From Russula earlei (taxonomy: Eukaryota; Basidiomycota; Agaricomycetes; Russulales; Russulaceae): a DNA stretch of 64,000 bases. Under the pieces are notes generated by a model, which was given only the letters and a program-made list of their open reading frames with translations, was not told the DNA's origin and ran no database searches. A program made the translations under genes and the position numbers. Shown piece by piece: positions 43,817 through 56,900 of this stretch. The stretch's first letter is position 1. Every line of letters begins with the position of its first letter. The stretch is from the NCBI GenBank assembly GCA_025769875.1, contig JAGFNK010000093.1, positions 1 through 64,000 on the forward strand, given 5' to 3'.

Positions 43817-46800
43817 CTACACAAACGTGGCGTTTTTCCGTTTCCGACTGTCCCTCTTCGCGACAGATCGTTGCTGCTTGCGCCTTGCTGCTGCCTCCGG
43901 ATTGGTAGCAAACTGCGGGATCACAGTCAAACGACACGCCACCCAGCAAACCTTACGACATCAACATACCCTGGTTACGCGGGCTGTCCTTCGCTCTCGC
44001 TGTACCCCTAGCACTGTCTGTCGGATCTTATTATATGTGATAGCGAATTTGGTCGTCCCGACTTTCTGCTGGATGAGGTCTTGAAGTTCCAGCGCGGTCG
44101 TCTTGAGCTCGTCTGTGAGACATGAATGGGGTTGTTCAACGAGTAGAGACAAGTACTCGCCCATTGGCTGGTCTCGTATGGTGTCATCCTCTGTGATGCG
44201 GTATATGGGCGATAGGATGTGGATCAGGTATTTCTGCAGTCGAGAAGCTTCCATATAGTTTGCCATTGCGGCGAAGAAGCGAAGAATAGCCGCAGGTTGT
44301 TCGTGCCAATTCTCCTGCTTGTTCGTTAACAGTATGTTCCTATCCAGGCGCAGGTAGGGAAACTACGCTACACTTACGCTGTAGGCCGAACGAGTTCGTC
44401 GGGCAATATATGCAGACCGTATTTGGTATGACAACTTGGAAAAGAGCCACGGTAACGGATTGTCTCCTGGTTCACGTTCGTTCTCGCCCTCGTCCCCGAG
44501 ATCGTCCTCGTCATCATTTCCATTCCCAACGTCCCCTGCAGGTGGGAGTCTTGCAAATTTTGCAACACAAAAACATTTTCCGATAAAAAATAGGTTTTTG
44601 ACGATCTGCAGCCCCAAGGCGGAGTTGAGGTGTGCGCTCTTGAGTTGCGTACAGTGCTTTTCAGCGATTTCCTTCAAATCCAACCCGACTAATGGCGACG
44701 AAGAAAGATAGCCGTCCCCCGGCGGCTCTAAAACTGGAGGTATGGAAAATAGCTGTCCAAGGAGGCGTGCGACGGCCATCCGTACCCAGTCGTGAGGAAA
44801 GAGCAGATGTGCAGCGACTGCTGTCCACGAGAGCTTTTGCTGGCCAGTCGCGACCTCGGGGAATATATGGACGACTTTGCCCAAAACAGTGAGGCTGTGG
44901 TAGGCAACTTGCCACTGTGAGTCGACATCCATCTGGTCCTCCTCTTCGTTCGTGAGTTGTTCGGCGCTTCGCACAAGGTTCTTGTTAAGATCCTCGATGA
45001 TGGCAGAAAGGTATGTTGTGGCATCGGCTTGGAGAGCGTCAAGTATTATACCATAGACTTGGGTTGCCACTCGTGTCAGTCGAGGATTCGCCTGCTGACT
45101 TGCCCAGGAGCGTAGTTGTGACATAAGAAAGTGACGATGTTCCAAGTCGAGGCGTAAAAATAAGCTCTTGATGATCTCGGCAGCCATTTCGCGGGACTTG
45201 CTCGAGTCATCGTTCGCGACGACCATAACGAGAGCGATGAACAGAAGGTCGGCGAAGTCACCTATTAGGCTTTCTTCGAATTTGGCGACGATGGCGCCAA
45301 GAAGCTCCAGCACGGAGATTCGCCCACTCTCGTAAGCATATGCGGTGTTTTTGGCAAGGAACAACATGGTTGTACGTAGACGGCCCTTGCCTTGGGGATA
45401 GTCCAGCAAGAACTGTAAAAAAACAGAGCGACACAGCTCTTGAACCTGTGGAGACTGGTTCGTTACCATGATTTCGGATACTCGACCCATAAGATCGTAG
45501 ATCTCCGGCACGATAAACTTGCGCGCAACAATCGCTCGTAACATGGCGAAGACGGGCGCCTGACGGCCTGGTTCTTCGAGGTCGGGTGCCAAAAGCTCAA
45601 GCAGATAGACAAGGTCTTTCTCCTTGACATCCGCATTTGATTCGTCGCGCACAATTGTGGCCAGGGATTTGAGGGCAGTTTGAGCGACCTCGGATTCAGT
45701 GTTGCCGATCCCTCTCAAGATATCGATGGTTTGTCGGACAAAAACTGGCACCGACATTTCCAACTTCTTCAGTGGGCATTTGATGATAGCTGCAGATGCC
45801 TTCAAACCTTGTATCAGGACGTGAGAGTTGCTTGAGTAGAGCGTATTGCCGATGACCGGAACCATAGATTCCAAACGAGCCAGAACGTCAGGATCGCCGA
45901 AATCAAAGCGATTACGACGAAACGCAGCGTTGAATAGATCAAGCCCAAAGGCAATAAAACTGAGTAAATTTGCCCATTAATGCTAGAAATGATAGCTAAG
46001 CGCGAGCTCACCGGAAGGAGTTGACGGCATAGTGGTCTTCCGGAACCTCCCCATTTCTCTTGAACTCAACGATGGCGTCCCCTTTTGCGCCCTTCCCCCT
46101 TCGGTCGGCTTTCACTGCGTGCTTTTGGAATTTGGAGTTATGGCTGATGAGTGTGTGGCATAGAACAAGTAACTCCTTGGGGCCGAGATGCTCATTCGAG
46201 TTTAAACCACCTGCCACTCTCCGTAATACATCATCGACCTTCACCATGACCTTCAGGGCTTCAGTTTCCTGCATTACGGCACGCAGTGGCCTCAAAAGAC
46301 TGCTGATCTTCGAGGGAGTGATAAACTTTGCGAGTATAGTGAGGGAATCTAAGCCTTTCGACCCAGAAGAACGGACTTCCCGCATCTTGGTTTTGAATCC
46401 TTCGCCCTCAACATCTTTACCCGGTTCACCGAATATTACTTCCGTAGATATGTGCACGACGTCGTCGACGCAGTTATCGAGGATTTTGAAAGTCGCCACA
46501 TTCTCTGGTTTCGTGACGTGAGCAAGTAAAGCGTGAGTTACGTATGCCAGAACATGGAGCTGGGGACCCCGAGTCAACGCTCCACGCATTTCGCGCAGAA
46601 TCATAGGAAAATATGATGGACCAATCACGACGGAAATCTTGCAAAACGCATCACGGGTACTGTCTCTCGTTTCCGAGGACTTGCTGCGCAGCACCTGGCT
46701 GAGCACCGTGATGAGTTTAGTGACCTGTACCACCCTAAGGGCTCCGGGGAGATGGGTTGCGATCTTGGCAATGCCAATAGATATTGGTATGCGAAGGGTG

Positions 46801-49800
46801 TCTTCAGCCTCATTACGGTTTTCGAGATGCCGTAAAAGCGCAGGAAGGAGACTCTGGTTGACTGCGTCGGAGACACGACTAGAAGCCAGCGCAGGCTCGG
46901 GGTGTGTGTGCTCCTCATCAGGGTCCTCCAATTCAACTGCATCGGTTTCTCCGCTCGCGCTCGCGATCCCGTCCATGGAAAAGTGAAAGCAATCTAAGAC
47001 TGCGACTATTGTCCGGATGTAAAGGCGCTCAGATCCGTCTTTAGCTCCTGACATCTTGAGGTATTGTCGGACTAGTGTATAATAAGGTCCCCAGGAGAGT
47101 TGTTTTGCCATGCGGCCAGTAGCAGCAATTGCGGCTGTCACCAGATGATGGTCTGTATGCGACGTAGGCGCGATAAAATTGGCCACAAGAGGTACGAAAA
47201 TGTCTGCCAGAGTAGAGCTGCGTAAATGATTTGCGTCGCAGTGATCTGCTAATCGATTCAGCGCACGTATGCGGCGATGGAGCTGGACATGGTAAATGTT
47301 ATTGAAGAAATTGGCTTCCTCGTCTCCACCTTCTAAAAGGACCTTCATGTCTTGTAACATTGCGATATTGTCGCATCGTGCCACAGCATAAGCAATCACA
47401 CCGAGCACATCTGACCGTACCATTTCATTCTTCGATCGGAGTCCATTCTTTAAGCCAGGTAACAATTTGCGCAGAAAAATCGCCTGGCATTCAAGATCTG
47501 TCCCTGCAGCGACGGCGTTTATGAAGTGCTTGAAGCCTTGAGCCGAGTTACTTCGAATAGCTAATTCATTAGGGTCCATTATAGAGTGTAACAAGTTATA
47601 AAGGAGTGGCAACCACTGGGAGGGAGTGAGGGAGGTGTGTATGGTTTCGTTGAGTTTTGCGAACGCCTTCAAGCGTCGATCAAAATCAGGTTCCTCGACA
47701 CGCTTTGTAGAATAAGCATTGAGCTGCTCCAGTAATTCCGCAATAATCTGAAGAGAGACATTAATAGTTGAGAGTACGTGAAAGCCTGCGATGAGTGCAA
47801 CTCTGCACTGTCTTGACCAGACAGATTGGAACAATGAGGAGAGAAGTTCGAAAGTTCGTTTATACGTCGAACTACTTGGCTCCGCCAGATCCGGTATGAG
47901 GGGAAGAAGATTGGCCACAATCCTGAGGATGTCCGCTTTGACTCGCTCGCCAACATGTTTTGTCGGCTTGCGAAGCAACGGGGAGAAGAGGCTCAGTAGC
48001 GTAGATGCCTGTGCGCCATCTGAGAGGTAGTGCGCAATGCCCGATAAGATACCAATCTGGCGCTGGGCAAGCTGATTGCTCGCTACTGTATCACCTTTCG
48101 TGTGTTGGACGAGGGTAGCGAGGTTGGATAAAAGTATGGAAACGTAAGGGCCTACAATACGTTGCGAGATGTCCTCATGAATTGAGGCTAAGGATAGGAG
48201 GCGATCAACGATATCGAGGATGCGTGAAATGACTGTGGGCTTGACTCCAGGCGCCGTTAGACAAGCATATAGCTGCGGTAAAACACGCTCGTCATAATCC
48301 ACCAAAAATGCAACGTATCTCTCATCAGAGGACCAGATATAAAGTAAGTCCAAGAGAGCAGACGGTGCTTGAGTATTCTCCTTGGGCAAGGATGCTAGAC
48401 GTGGAGAGAGGAGGGTACGGAAGATTTCCTTCATGTATGGTCCGAAATTGAACGAAACCGAGATACGGAAGAGGCTTGCAAGGCGCCGGAAGCCCAATTG
48501 GCGAATCGTCCGAAGTTGCTTCGGTGAACCACTTTGTCGATCAGCATCCTCAAAATCCTCCGACACAGTATCCATTTCTTCCTCCAGATCATCATGGTCT
48601 TGCCTGAGGGCATCCAGTGAGCATTGGGCATGAGCTGCGAGGCTAATTGTGGCGGATATAAGAGCGTGCCAGCTCGACATCAATCGTGGACCCAGCTGCT
48701 TCAGCACGTCACCCAATAACTGCAAAAAACCGATCTGGTGCTTCAGTGACGTATCGCCCGGGATGGATGGCACGGTGCCAACATCCATGGCTCCCAGAGC
48801 GGCAGGGACAACGTCCTGAAGCATAAGTGAAACCAATAGGTCGAGCTCAGAATCAGTACATCCGGCAAGAGCAACCAAGACCGTCCCACGACAGTCCCGA
48901 GTGCGCCGCTCACGGACGAAACCAAAGAGTAATCGTATGACGACATTCACCAGAGCGGGGCGCTCGTCACCGCTGATACTGGCAATATCGAGTTGAACGA
49001 GCTCATCGCGCCATCGACTGCTATCTAGTAGTCCTCGGAGACGATCCGCATGCGGGAGCAAGTCTGACGGCCTGTAAGTGAACAGACATGATAGCGCACC
49101 CTCCTGCAACGAGCGATCTGGGTAAGAAAGGAAGGAGATATAGAGGTCGTGTAATGCCTGCGTCGAGTGGAGAACACGAGGATTGGTGAAACTCGAGAAG
49201 AGGGCAAACCAAGTAGCTAACTTGCTTCGCGGAAGCTTGGTAGGACCAAACGGACTGGCTAGGTTGAGGAATAATGGGATAAGATCGCGGTTGTGTTTCT
49301 CTGCTAGTGAGGCACAATGTTTCAGAGTAACAAGAAGTTGTGTTTCGAAGCTGAGGCAGTCGAATCGTTCATGAGGTAGCTGATCCTACATCATCTACGT
49401 CAAGATCATCCATGACAGCATCATGAACTGCACATACCCGTATGAGCTTCATGCGAAATGTATCGTCCGCACACCAATTCGCCAGTGCGCCACGGATTTT
49501 ATGCGCACTCGGGTCTCTCCAAGATCGCTCACTCTCACGTACCTCGTCTGTGTCGCCGGCTACATCGCTGATGTTTTTCATCCAATCAGGTACGCTCTTG
49601 ACGGTGGACGTGTCAACGGCTGCCTTCAACTCCCCGAATATGACCCGCCATACAACGTCTCCGCACCGCTCGGACAGCTTCTCTAGGGTATGTGCGGTGG
49701 GGAGCCAGACGGGACGAAGGCCAACCTTGAGTTGCGCAACCAGCCAACGGACAGCTAATTCCGATGTAATAGGCTCGTCGACAGGGATGACCCGCTCGAG

Positions 49801-52190
49801 CTGGGTTACACGGAGCACGCGTTCACGAGAACTTTGAGCATCAATAGGGACCTCCTCTGCCTGCAAAAGCCTCGAAAGAACAAGCCCTTGACTAGGGTCC
49901 ACATGCACAAGTGGGGAGGAAAGGAGGTATAGTGCATTAAGTCGGGAGTGGCGTGAATGAGAAATCAAGACGGATGCAAGATGGCCACACATGTCTTCAA
50001 AGGGTATCTTCCGAGACTGTTTGGGACTACCCTCGCAGGACCATCAGATATTGATCAATCGGTTTCGCGGGATATAACTTACCTTCTCCGAATCACTTCA
50101 GCGAGCCCACCTAGAACAATGTCCGACCAGATCCATCTTTGTAACACCTTCTCCGTCCAAAGAATTAGATTTGCATGACGTGCCCATTTATCATGCTGAT
50201 GTATTGACAGTGTTCTCAGGCAACTTCCGAGCACCCATGATGCGTTCACGGGATCATTTCGATAACTTATCTCGGGATCTGGCGCATCGAGTAGACTGTC
50301 GACGATACCGCACGTGATACGTAAAGTCTCTGGGAAAAGGCTAGTAAGGCTGAGAATATGTTGAAGTTCTTCGACCTATGCAATTTGTCTTCACCAAAAG
50401 CAACCCAACTGGCCAAAACGGCATCGTACCTTTTCATGCGTTATTGTCCAACCTTCAAATCGCTTCGAGACCCACTCGTCAAGGCGCTGCAGCCAATCTC
50501 CTGGCACACCATTCACTCTCTGGGCTTTATGCAATCCTGCAAGTAACCTCAGACCGCCCATAGCATCAAAAGAAAGCAAGTCTGGAAAGTGTTTCATCAT
50601 ATGTGGGATTTCCAATAATTGCCAACCGCCCCAAGAGAGCTCCGAAAGGATTCCACACATCTGCGCGCCCAAGGTAACATTTGTCCAAGTCTGTTGGACA
50701 AGCTCACGTCCTGCACCCATCCAGAGTGACAAATCGCCCGCCATGAGGACTGGAACACAAGCATGAAGCAAGGGTTTCTGTAGTGAGAGGAATGGAACGA
50801 GGAATGAGAGCGTTGTCGTGATAGTAGATAATTGATCAGCTTGCGGATATGTCAGGGATGATGCGTACACAAAGAAAAGTTAGAAGCGCACCAGTCAACC
50901 GTGACCCCTGGCGTACAGAAGAGACGACTGAGATGACTTCAAGGAAGCGAGAGAGAGCATCTGTGTCATGGTCCGATTCTACAGACCTTGCAAAGATGAT
51001 GAACCTCTGGATCAATAGTTCTGAAACTGGAAGAAAGTGTTCTGCTCCTTTGCAGTGATGGATAAGGGCGGTGAGGAGACGGCGAAGGCACGTATGTGTA
51101 AGCGCAGGATCTTGGCCCCTAAGATGAACTTGAAGAAGCGGTGCGACTATGGATGGAGTGACTGTATGAAGCGTTTGTGACACGGACTAAACGTTGAAGC
51201 TCCTGAGAAAATATCCTGGACAACATGCGGCCGGACACACCTTGCACGCGAAAGTGTATGCCAAAGCACATGCATCCTCCACCCCAGCCAAATCCCCAGC
51301 CATGACCTCAACCGCTACTTCCCTTCTAGAAGCCCTCAACCGACGTAGGAGAGATCCCCAAACTTCCGCCACAGCTCGCTGTACCTCCGAGTTGCACTCA
51401 GGTAATACAGTACGCACACACTTCCATGTCCGCCCCAGTATGTCGGATTCGATGGCTGGTACCAGCAAATGTTTGAAGAGTGAGCTGAATGTACCAAGGA
51501 GCGCTGTGAGCGCAGCTGCGGAGATTGATTGCAGAAGAAGTTGGAGAAGACGATTTAGCAAGTCGTCATACGAGGGGAGAATGATAGAACGAAGGTCATG
51601 CATGAATTTCTGCATGATACTGCGGGAACCCGATATCAGAGGTGAAGGGGTCACCACATCGACCGAGAGGCTCACTCTAGGAGAGCAACCAGTGCTTCAT
51701 CATCGGCACTGCCAACAGCTCGTAGCCATAGTTGTATTATATCACTCCAGTGATGGACGAGAAGTGGCATAGAGGCGGAGATGTCCGCGACATCTATCGC
51801 GAACTGAACAAAGGCGGGCGAGAGATTTAGCTGTCTCCAATGCTCTATGGCCACGAAGAAATGAGATTGATCATCCTTATGAAGTCGTTCAGTGGCTTGA
51901 GGCTAGATCTGAGATGACTGGATCCCCACCGCAATGTCTTGGTCGAAGTCAGACTGAGCAAGCGCTGGTGGAAGATGGACATGCTTTAGTGTCGCCTGAT
52001 ACGACTGGTGCTGTTTACCGAAGATTAGGTTTTCCTAGAGAAAAAAATGGAGCACGCACTTTGAAACGCTTCACATGCTGAGTGTTGCCGTCTCCTTCCA
52101 TCCGGTATGTAGGCAGGCTCCCAACACCACACGAAAAGTGTCGAAACTTTGCTGAGCAAACGTGACCCGTGGGTTATACTTTCCAAATAC
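43817..52190 (-). CDS. UTP20: UTP20, U3 snoRNP-associated ribosome biogenesis factor
   Basis: UTP20 is a very large HEAT-repeat nucleolar protein of the small-subunit processome, needed for 18S rRNA maturation. N-terminal exons (52190-51900) give RVTFAQQSFDTF, then VKRFK joined over a 49-nt intron to HQSYQATLKHVHLPPALAQS. The next exons carry ALEHWRQL-type sequence (AIEHWRQLNLSPAFVQFAID) and TVLPECNSEVQRAVAEVWGS. The main exon (about 49100-46008) includes the DRIM region: HVQLHRRIRALNRLADHCD, NHLRSSTLADIFVPLVANFI and SHTDHHLVTAAIAATGRMAK. C-terminal exons give LQKYLIHILSPIYRITEDDT, DELKTTALELQDLIQQKVGT and, after the last intron, FATNPEAAARRKQQRSVAKR, ending KNATFV at 43817. An acidic linker (GNGNDDEDDLGDEGENERE) lies near 44480. 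Length is about 2,500 residues, normal for the family. The exact start codon is uncertain. Confidence 0.9.
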
Positions 52191-52835
52191 AGCCACATCA
52201 CGTGCATTGCCGTTCCACGAGTACGGTGTATGATTTCCTTTCCTTATGGTCAAGGCCCTCCGATCTCGTTTACCACACCTGTATCCTGTCATGGCTACAA
52301 ATTCGACGTGCATTAAGCGACATGTACTGTATGCATATATATATTACAGTAACACTAGCTTATCTATGCAATATACAGTATCCGCGATTCAGATGTCCAT
52401 TGTGTTTTCAACAATTATTGGGCACTAGGTAGATACCAGGGAAGAAAAATTTTCATCAGAAAGAATGAATTAAACGAAGGACTGTCCTGTGGTCCAGTGG
52501 TTGTATAAAAGAGAGATATATGTCCGTCAGGAGTGCGTTGGAAACTCGTATCGAACAAGTGGGCATCGCGTTACGTAGGGTTATCATATCATCGTTCCGG
52601 ACCGGCGATTGGCGAGCGGACGCAGCGGTCAACGTGTCGCGCATCGCAGCCACGCGACCATGTTCACAGAACGGCCACGAGCAGAGATTTGTCGATCTGT
52701 GAGTAGGAGGGCGGTGGGGAAATGGGGAACTCCAGGGAGGGAGAGACGCAGAAAGGGGAATGACTCCATTCAGCCTTCGTGTTTCTTTTCCCTCGCGTGG
52801 ATTTCCACGACTGCGCCTCCACGTCGAGCTGACTT
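52191..52835. other. Intergenic region upstream of UTP20
   Basis: No gene was recognised. It is A/T-rich between 52330 and 52390 (gcatatatatattacag) and holds short overlapping frames on both strands at 52456-52842 without motifs. Confidence 0.4.
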
Positions 52836-53400
52836 CTAGCATGGTCGGATGGAATGTGCAACCCAGTCTGCGGCAAAGCGTCTTCGTATCTTGAGATTGT
52901 CCCGATACTGGGTGAAGATTTTCGAGCTTGAGGCAGATGTCATTAGCAGGAGGAAGGGATCCGAGAGAATAAGCGGTGAAGTCTTACTGGATACATATAC
53001 TTCGAGTGGCCGCCGAGGTTCTGAGATGGCCAAGTCCTGATCGACATTTGGGGGTGGTGGACGACAGATGTCAATGACAGGCGTAGCAACAGAAACTGGC
53101 GTCTTTTGAGTGTGTCCCCGCGGCTCCCTAACGAAGCAGACTGCCATTGTGATAATTACGAGAGCTGCGACGACGATGACCCCGACGCCTGAGACAATGG
53201 CACTGACCAGAGCTGGTCGAGTGGGAGTGGGCGGTCAGATGGTTTACATCACATTTAAAACAGCACGTACTGTTTAACATGTCTGATGTCGAGTTGGGAA
53301 CGAAGGATGCAAAGAAGCGAAATTCAACGACCTCAATATAAAGGTTGACAGTCCCATATGTGGCTCGCAACGTTTTGAGGAAACATAAGTCAGTGAACAA
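52836..53400 (-). CDS. Hypothetical single-pass membrane protein
   Basis: I do not recognise the family. The clearest exon reads PALVSAIVSGVGVIVVAALV then IITMAVCFVREPRGHTQ on the minus strand (53230 to about 53100): one strong transmembrane helix followed by a basic stop-transfer sequence. The cytosolic part continues VIDICRPPPPNVDQDLAISE and ends at a stop at 52836 after a basic segment (DNLKIRRRFAADWVAHSIRP). An intron (gtacgtgctg..ctcgaccag, about 53215-53270) probably precedes it. The upstream exon ends SDMLN and the true start is unresolved. The architecture resembles small fungal proteins with an extracellular Ser/Thr-rich part, a helix and a short tail, but the outer domain cannot be placed. 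Confidence 0.4.
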
Positions 53401-53981
53401 CTATTTAGGAAACGACCGAAAACCAGGAACGCGGAAAGAAAAGAACAAGAAGTTCTCCTCTCCGCTCCGAGGAAGGGTAAAGCACTGCGGCAATTGAACA
53501 AGAGGCGAGTGGCAACCAACGTCAGGGCGAGTCGATCGCAATCGCATTGAGAACAAGGTGCACATAGCCACAGTGATAATACATATGGGTCTGTTTGTAG
53601 CACGAAGGGAAAGCACTCAGGAACACGGACGTTATTTTACCCGCTCATCAATTTGACGCTGGACTCCTGCAGAGGATTTAATAGCCGTTTCATGTCGTTG
53701 TTCTACCGAGGGGAGCTGTTTCATCCGGCGCAGCGGCGCTCAAACAAGTCACCTGGTCATTTTAGATCACGTGCCTCGAACGTAATACGAGCACGAGCAA
53801 AAAGCCTCGCCGCCGTGCACATCCGCATCTGGGTCAATCGTCTGGCAAATTTCTCACTCTTGGAATCAAGGTGCCTTCAATAAAGACCCTTGCAAAGCTA
53901 AAGGAGAAAGAGTCTCGCATTGGGGCATCCACAGGAAGACCAGATATATCATCTTGGATCACTTCTATCGCTGCCTTAGGG

Positions 53982-56900
53982 ATGCTGGACGATATGTCTG
54001 ACGGTAGTAGTGATCCCAGCTTTGTCTGGCGCAGGGATATCCAGACGGGGGAGTGGATGGAGGCTCTTGCGTATGCATCCAGGCAGCTCCTAGTGAGCCG
54101 TACCAGTGTTCGGATCGCCTTCATGCTGGAAGACTTGCTACCTTTTGTAAAGAAAGATGGTACGTACTTACGAGGCAGCACTCGATAACATATCAACGTA
54201 AATTTTGTAGATCTCAGTTCATCGCAAGTCCTGGACGTGTTCGAGCTTTTGATTCAGATGTATACCAGATACGCTGATTCCGCTTCGCGCGGAGCGGTCC
54301 AAACTCTCGCAATGGAACTTGTGCGGCATGAAGAAACGAGGGGACAAAGAAGAGGGATAACAGAACAGATCCTGGATCGGATAGCGAATGAAGTTAGTCG
54401 TATTGCGAAGCATCCAGGGTGACTCTTCTTTCTACTTCCAGCCCGTGGTGTTTACCATCTTCCTTAGTGCGCATGCACCCACCAGCTTATTCGCGTTATT
54501 GTGCTGGTGTTGCAGTTTGTACGCCATCGTAGTCCACTATTCGTCTATCTCCGCGTCTTCTCCTTCGTGGAAGTCTCTTGCCACATCTATGGCTATCCTT
54601 CTGGATCTCCTGCTACAAGCCTCAACCCGTGCGAAGTCATCAGTACGGAAGAGCGCAGCTGCCCGCACACGCCGTGCTTTGCGGTCGGTAAATATGGGAG
54701 TTACATTCTTTGGACTCAGCACTAATCCTATCGCAGTCCCCTGCTCATCTTCCCGGCGTCATGAATACTCTTTTGGCTCAGTCAAAAACGCTGTCTTCTC
54801 CCCTCATCGTTATTCCTTTGCTTGGTATTGCGGTAGACGTCACTTTACATATCAAAGGAGTGGAAGATGTAAACTTGTCATCTATCTCTGAAGCATTGAA
54901 GGTACGAGTGATAATTGTTGATCATGCGTATCAGGCTATGCGTGACGGCATTGCAGATAGGCATCATCACTTTGCACTCGAACACGGTTCTGATGGCTCG
55001 GACGCACGTGCCCTCGCACATTACGGTAACAAGTTTACCATAAACCTCTACTCTGGGTTAATGATACTGCCTAGACATCCCTTACTGGGTTCATCGAAAC
55101 CCTCACTGACGCTGATTTGCAAGACTCAATTTTACCCACGATGGAGAAAGCTTTACTTCGCTCTCCTGAGTACTCCTTGTCCGGTGAGTGTTCGACACTT
55201 TCTCGTTATATATCTCCTCATCGATGTCAAGTTACGAGCGAATTTTTCCTTGCCTATCCTCACCCCGTTAGTATTGATGCATTCCGCCGTATATTGGTCC
55301 CGATCTTCAGCTGTGCCAAGTCCACAAACGCCGAGATACGCACAAACTCGGTTCATCTATTCAAGATTACCGTCGAAAGGGCTACCGAAGAAGGCAAGGG
55401 GATGGCTTTTACGGAACTACTCAAAATTGCCCAAGCAGGGAAGGCGGTAGGCCCGGATCGCAAGGTCTTGTACACCATGTTCAACGTCCTTAGTACGTCG
55501 GCGCAAGTCTCCCCCTCGATAGTAGAGTCAGTCCCGGCTTTGCTTGCTAAGGAGACGAACGAGGCCGCTTTAGCAACTCTTGCCTCCTCTCTGGCGCCTC
55601 ACGTTGTCTTTCACCTCAGAGAAAATCTTCCAATCCCCGACGAGGCCGTGAAGCTTTTTATCGCACAGATGCAAAATAGTAAACCCATAGTCAGGCGTGC
55701 CTTTGTCTCTCTTGTCGGTGAGGCATTCTGGGCCCTTGGAGATCTGAAGACCGCCAGTGCGACTACATTTGCACGCGCCGTGGTTAATGCTCTCGAATCA
55801 AGCTTAAAGACCGTCGCGACGAACCCGTTGAACGCTTCTGCAGGCCCATTGGAAGGATATGTTGCTGCAGCAATCCTTCTTGGGCCCTTTTCCCGATCGG
55901 GTGTATTTGGTAGCTTATACGTGTCTTTTTTTTTTTTTTTCTGATCTCATCGATCTGGTGCCGTCTTCAGAAGTTACGATTTCGCAAAATGCTACCGTTC
56001 AAGCCATCCTTTCACTTTCGAAGCCATCCTTTCTTGCGTGGGATAAGGTGTACCAAAAGTTGACAGATTTTGAAGAGGAAACCTGGTTGCTCCGGGCTCT
56101 CAAAAGCACGGTCACCTTCTTCAACGTGGAAGTCGCGAAAGCTGAACGGTTACGGTTCGTGTTTCGATATATCGAGACTGCCTAGGTCTAAGTGGCCATA
56201 TGGCATTTATGGATGCTCCTCTCCAGAGTCCAGCTGGGCTTGGCTTACCTGTACCTAGCGACAGAAAGCCGACTGCCTGAATTTCGGAGACTCGTTGTCG
56301 TTTCTGTGGAGCATCTCGCTGCTCTCATTCCCAAGACCGCAAGCGAACTCGTTCGAGCGGCTCTGGCAGCACACTTAGCATCTGGACACAGGGCAACACT
56401 GAAGAACCCAAGCACGTCCGAGGACGAGAAGCCGGTTATTAGCAAGCAACCTCGTCTCCTCGCGTTTCTTGCTGCTTCTGCAGCGTTTGGTGAGGATACG
56501 GAAGTCATCCTGCGTGAGCAACTGTTGGCCGAGTCGATCGTGCTTGCTCATCATCCCGAGATTTGTGAGTGTTTTAAGAGTTCATACGCGATCTAGAGAC
56601 ATGTTGGTGCCTTAGGTGGAAATTCTCGGCAAGTGTGGATTGAACTGTGCAGAAAGGCGCGTATAGACCCACGTGCAGTTCTGGATAATCAACTCGACAA
56701 TCTCCTGAAGATCGTCAACGAACCCTTGGCCGAGGGAAAGGTTCTTAGCGACGAGTAACGATACACTCAGATTGAACTGATTTATTGAGCAGGTAGATTC
56801 GGCTGACTTTGCGGAAGCTTACTATAGGGCTACAACAACCCTTGCGTTTGTTGCCCCAGACAAAGTTCTTCCTCGTATTATGGAGCAGCTTCGCGCGAAT

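Noticed and set aside
46060..46521. Plus-strand frames inside the UTP20 main exon
   Set aside because: They are antisense to a long, well-conserved exon and show no motif.
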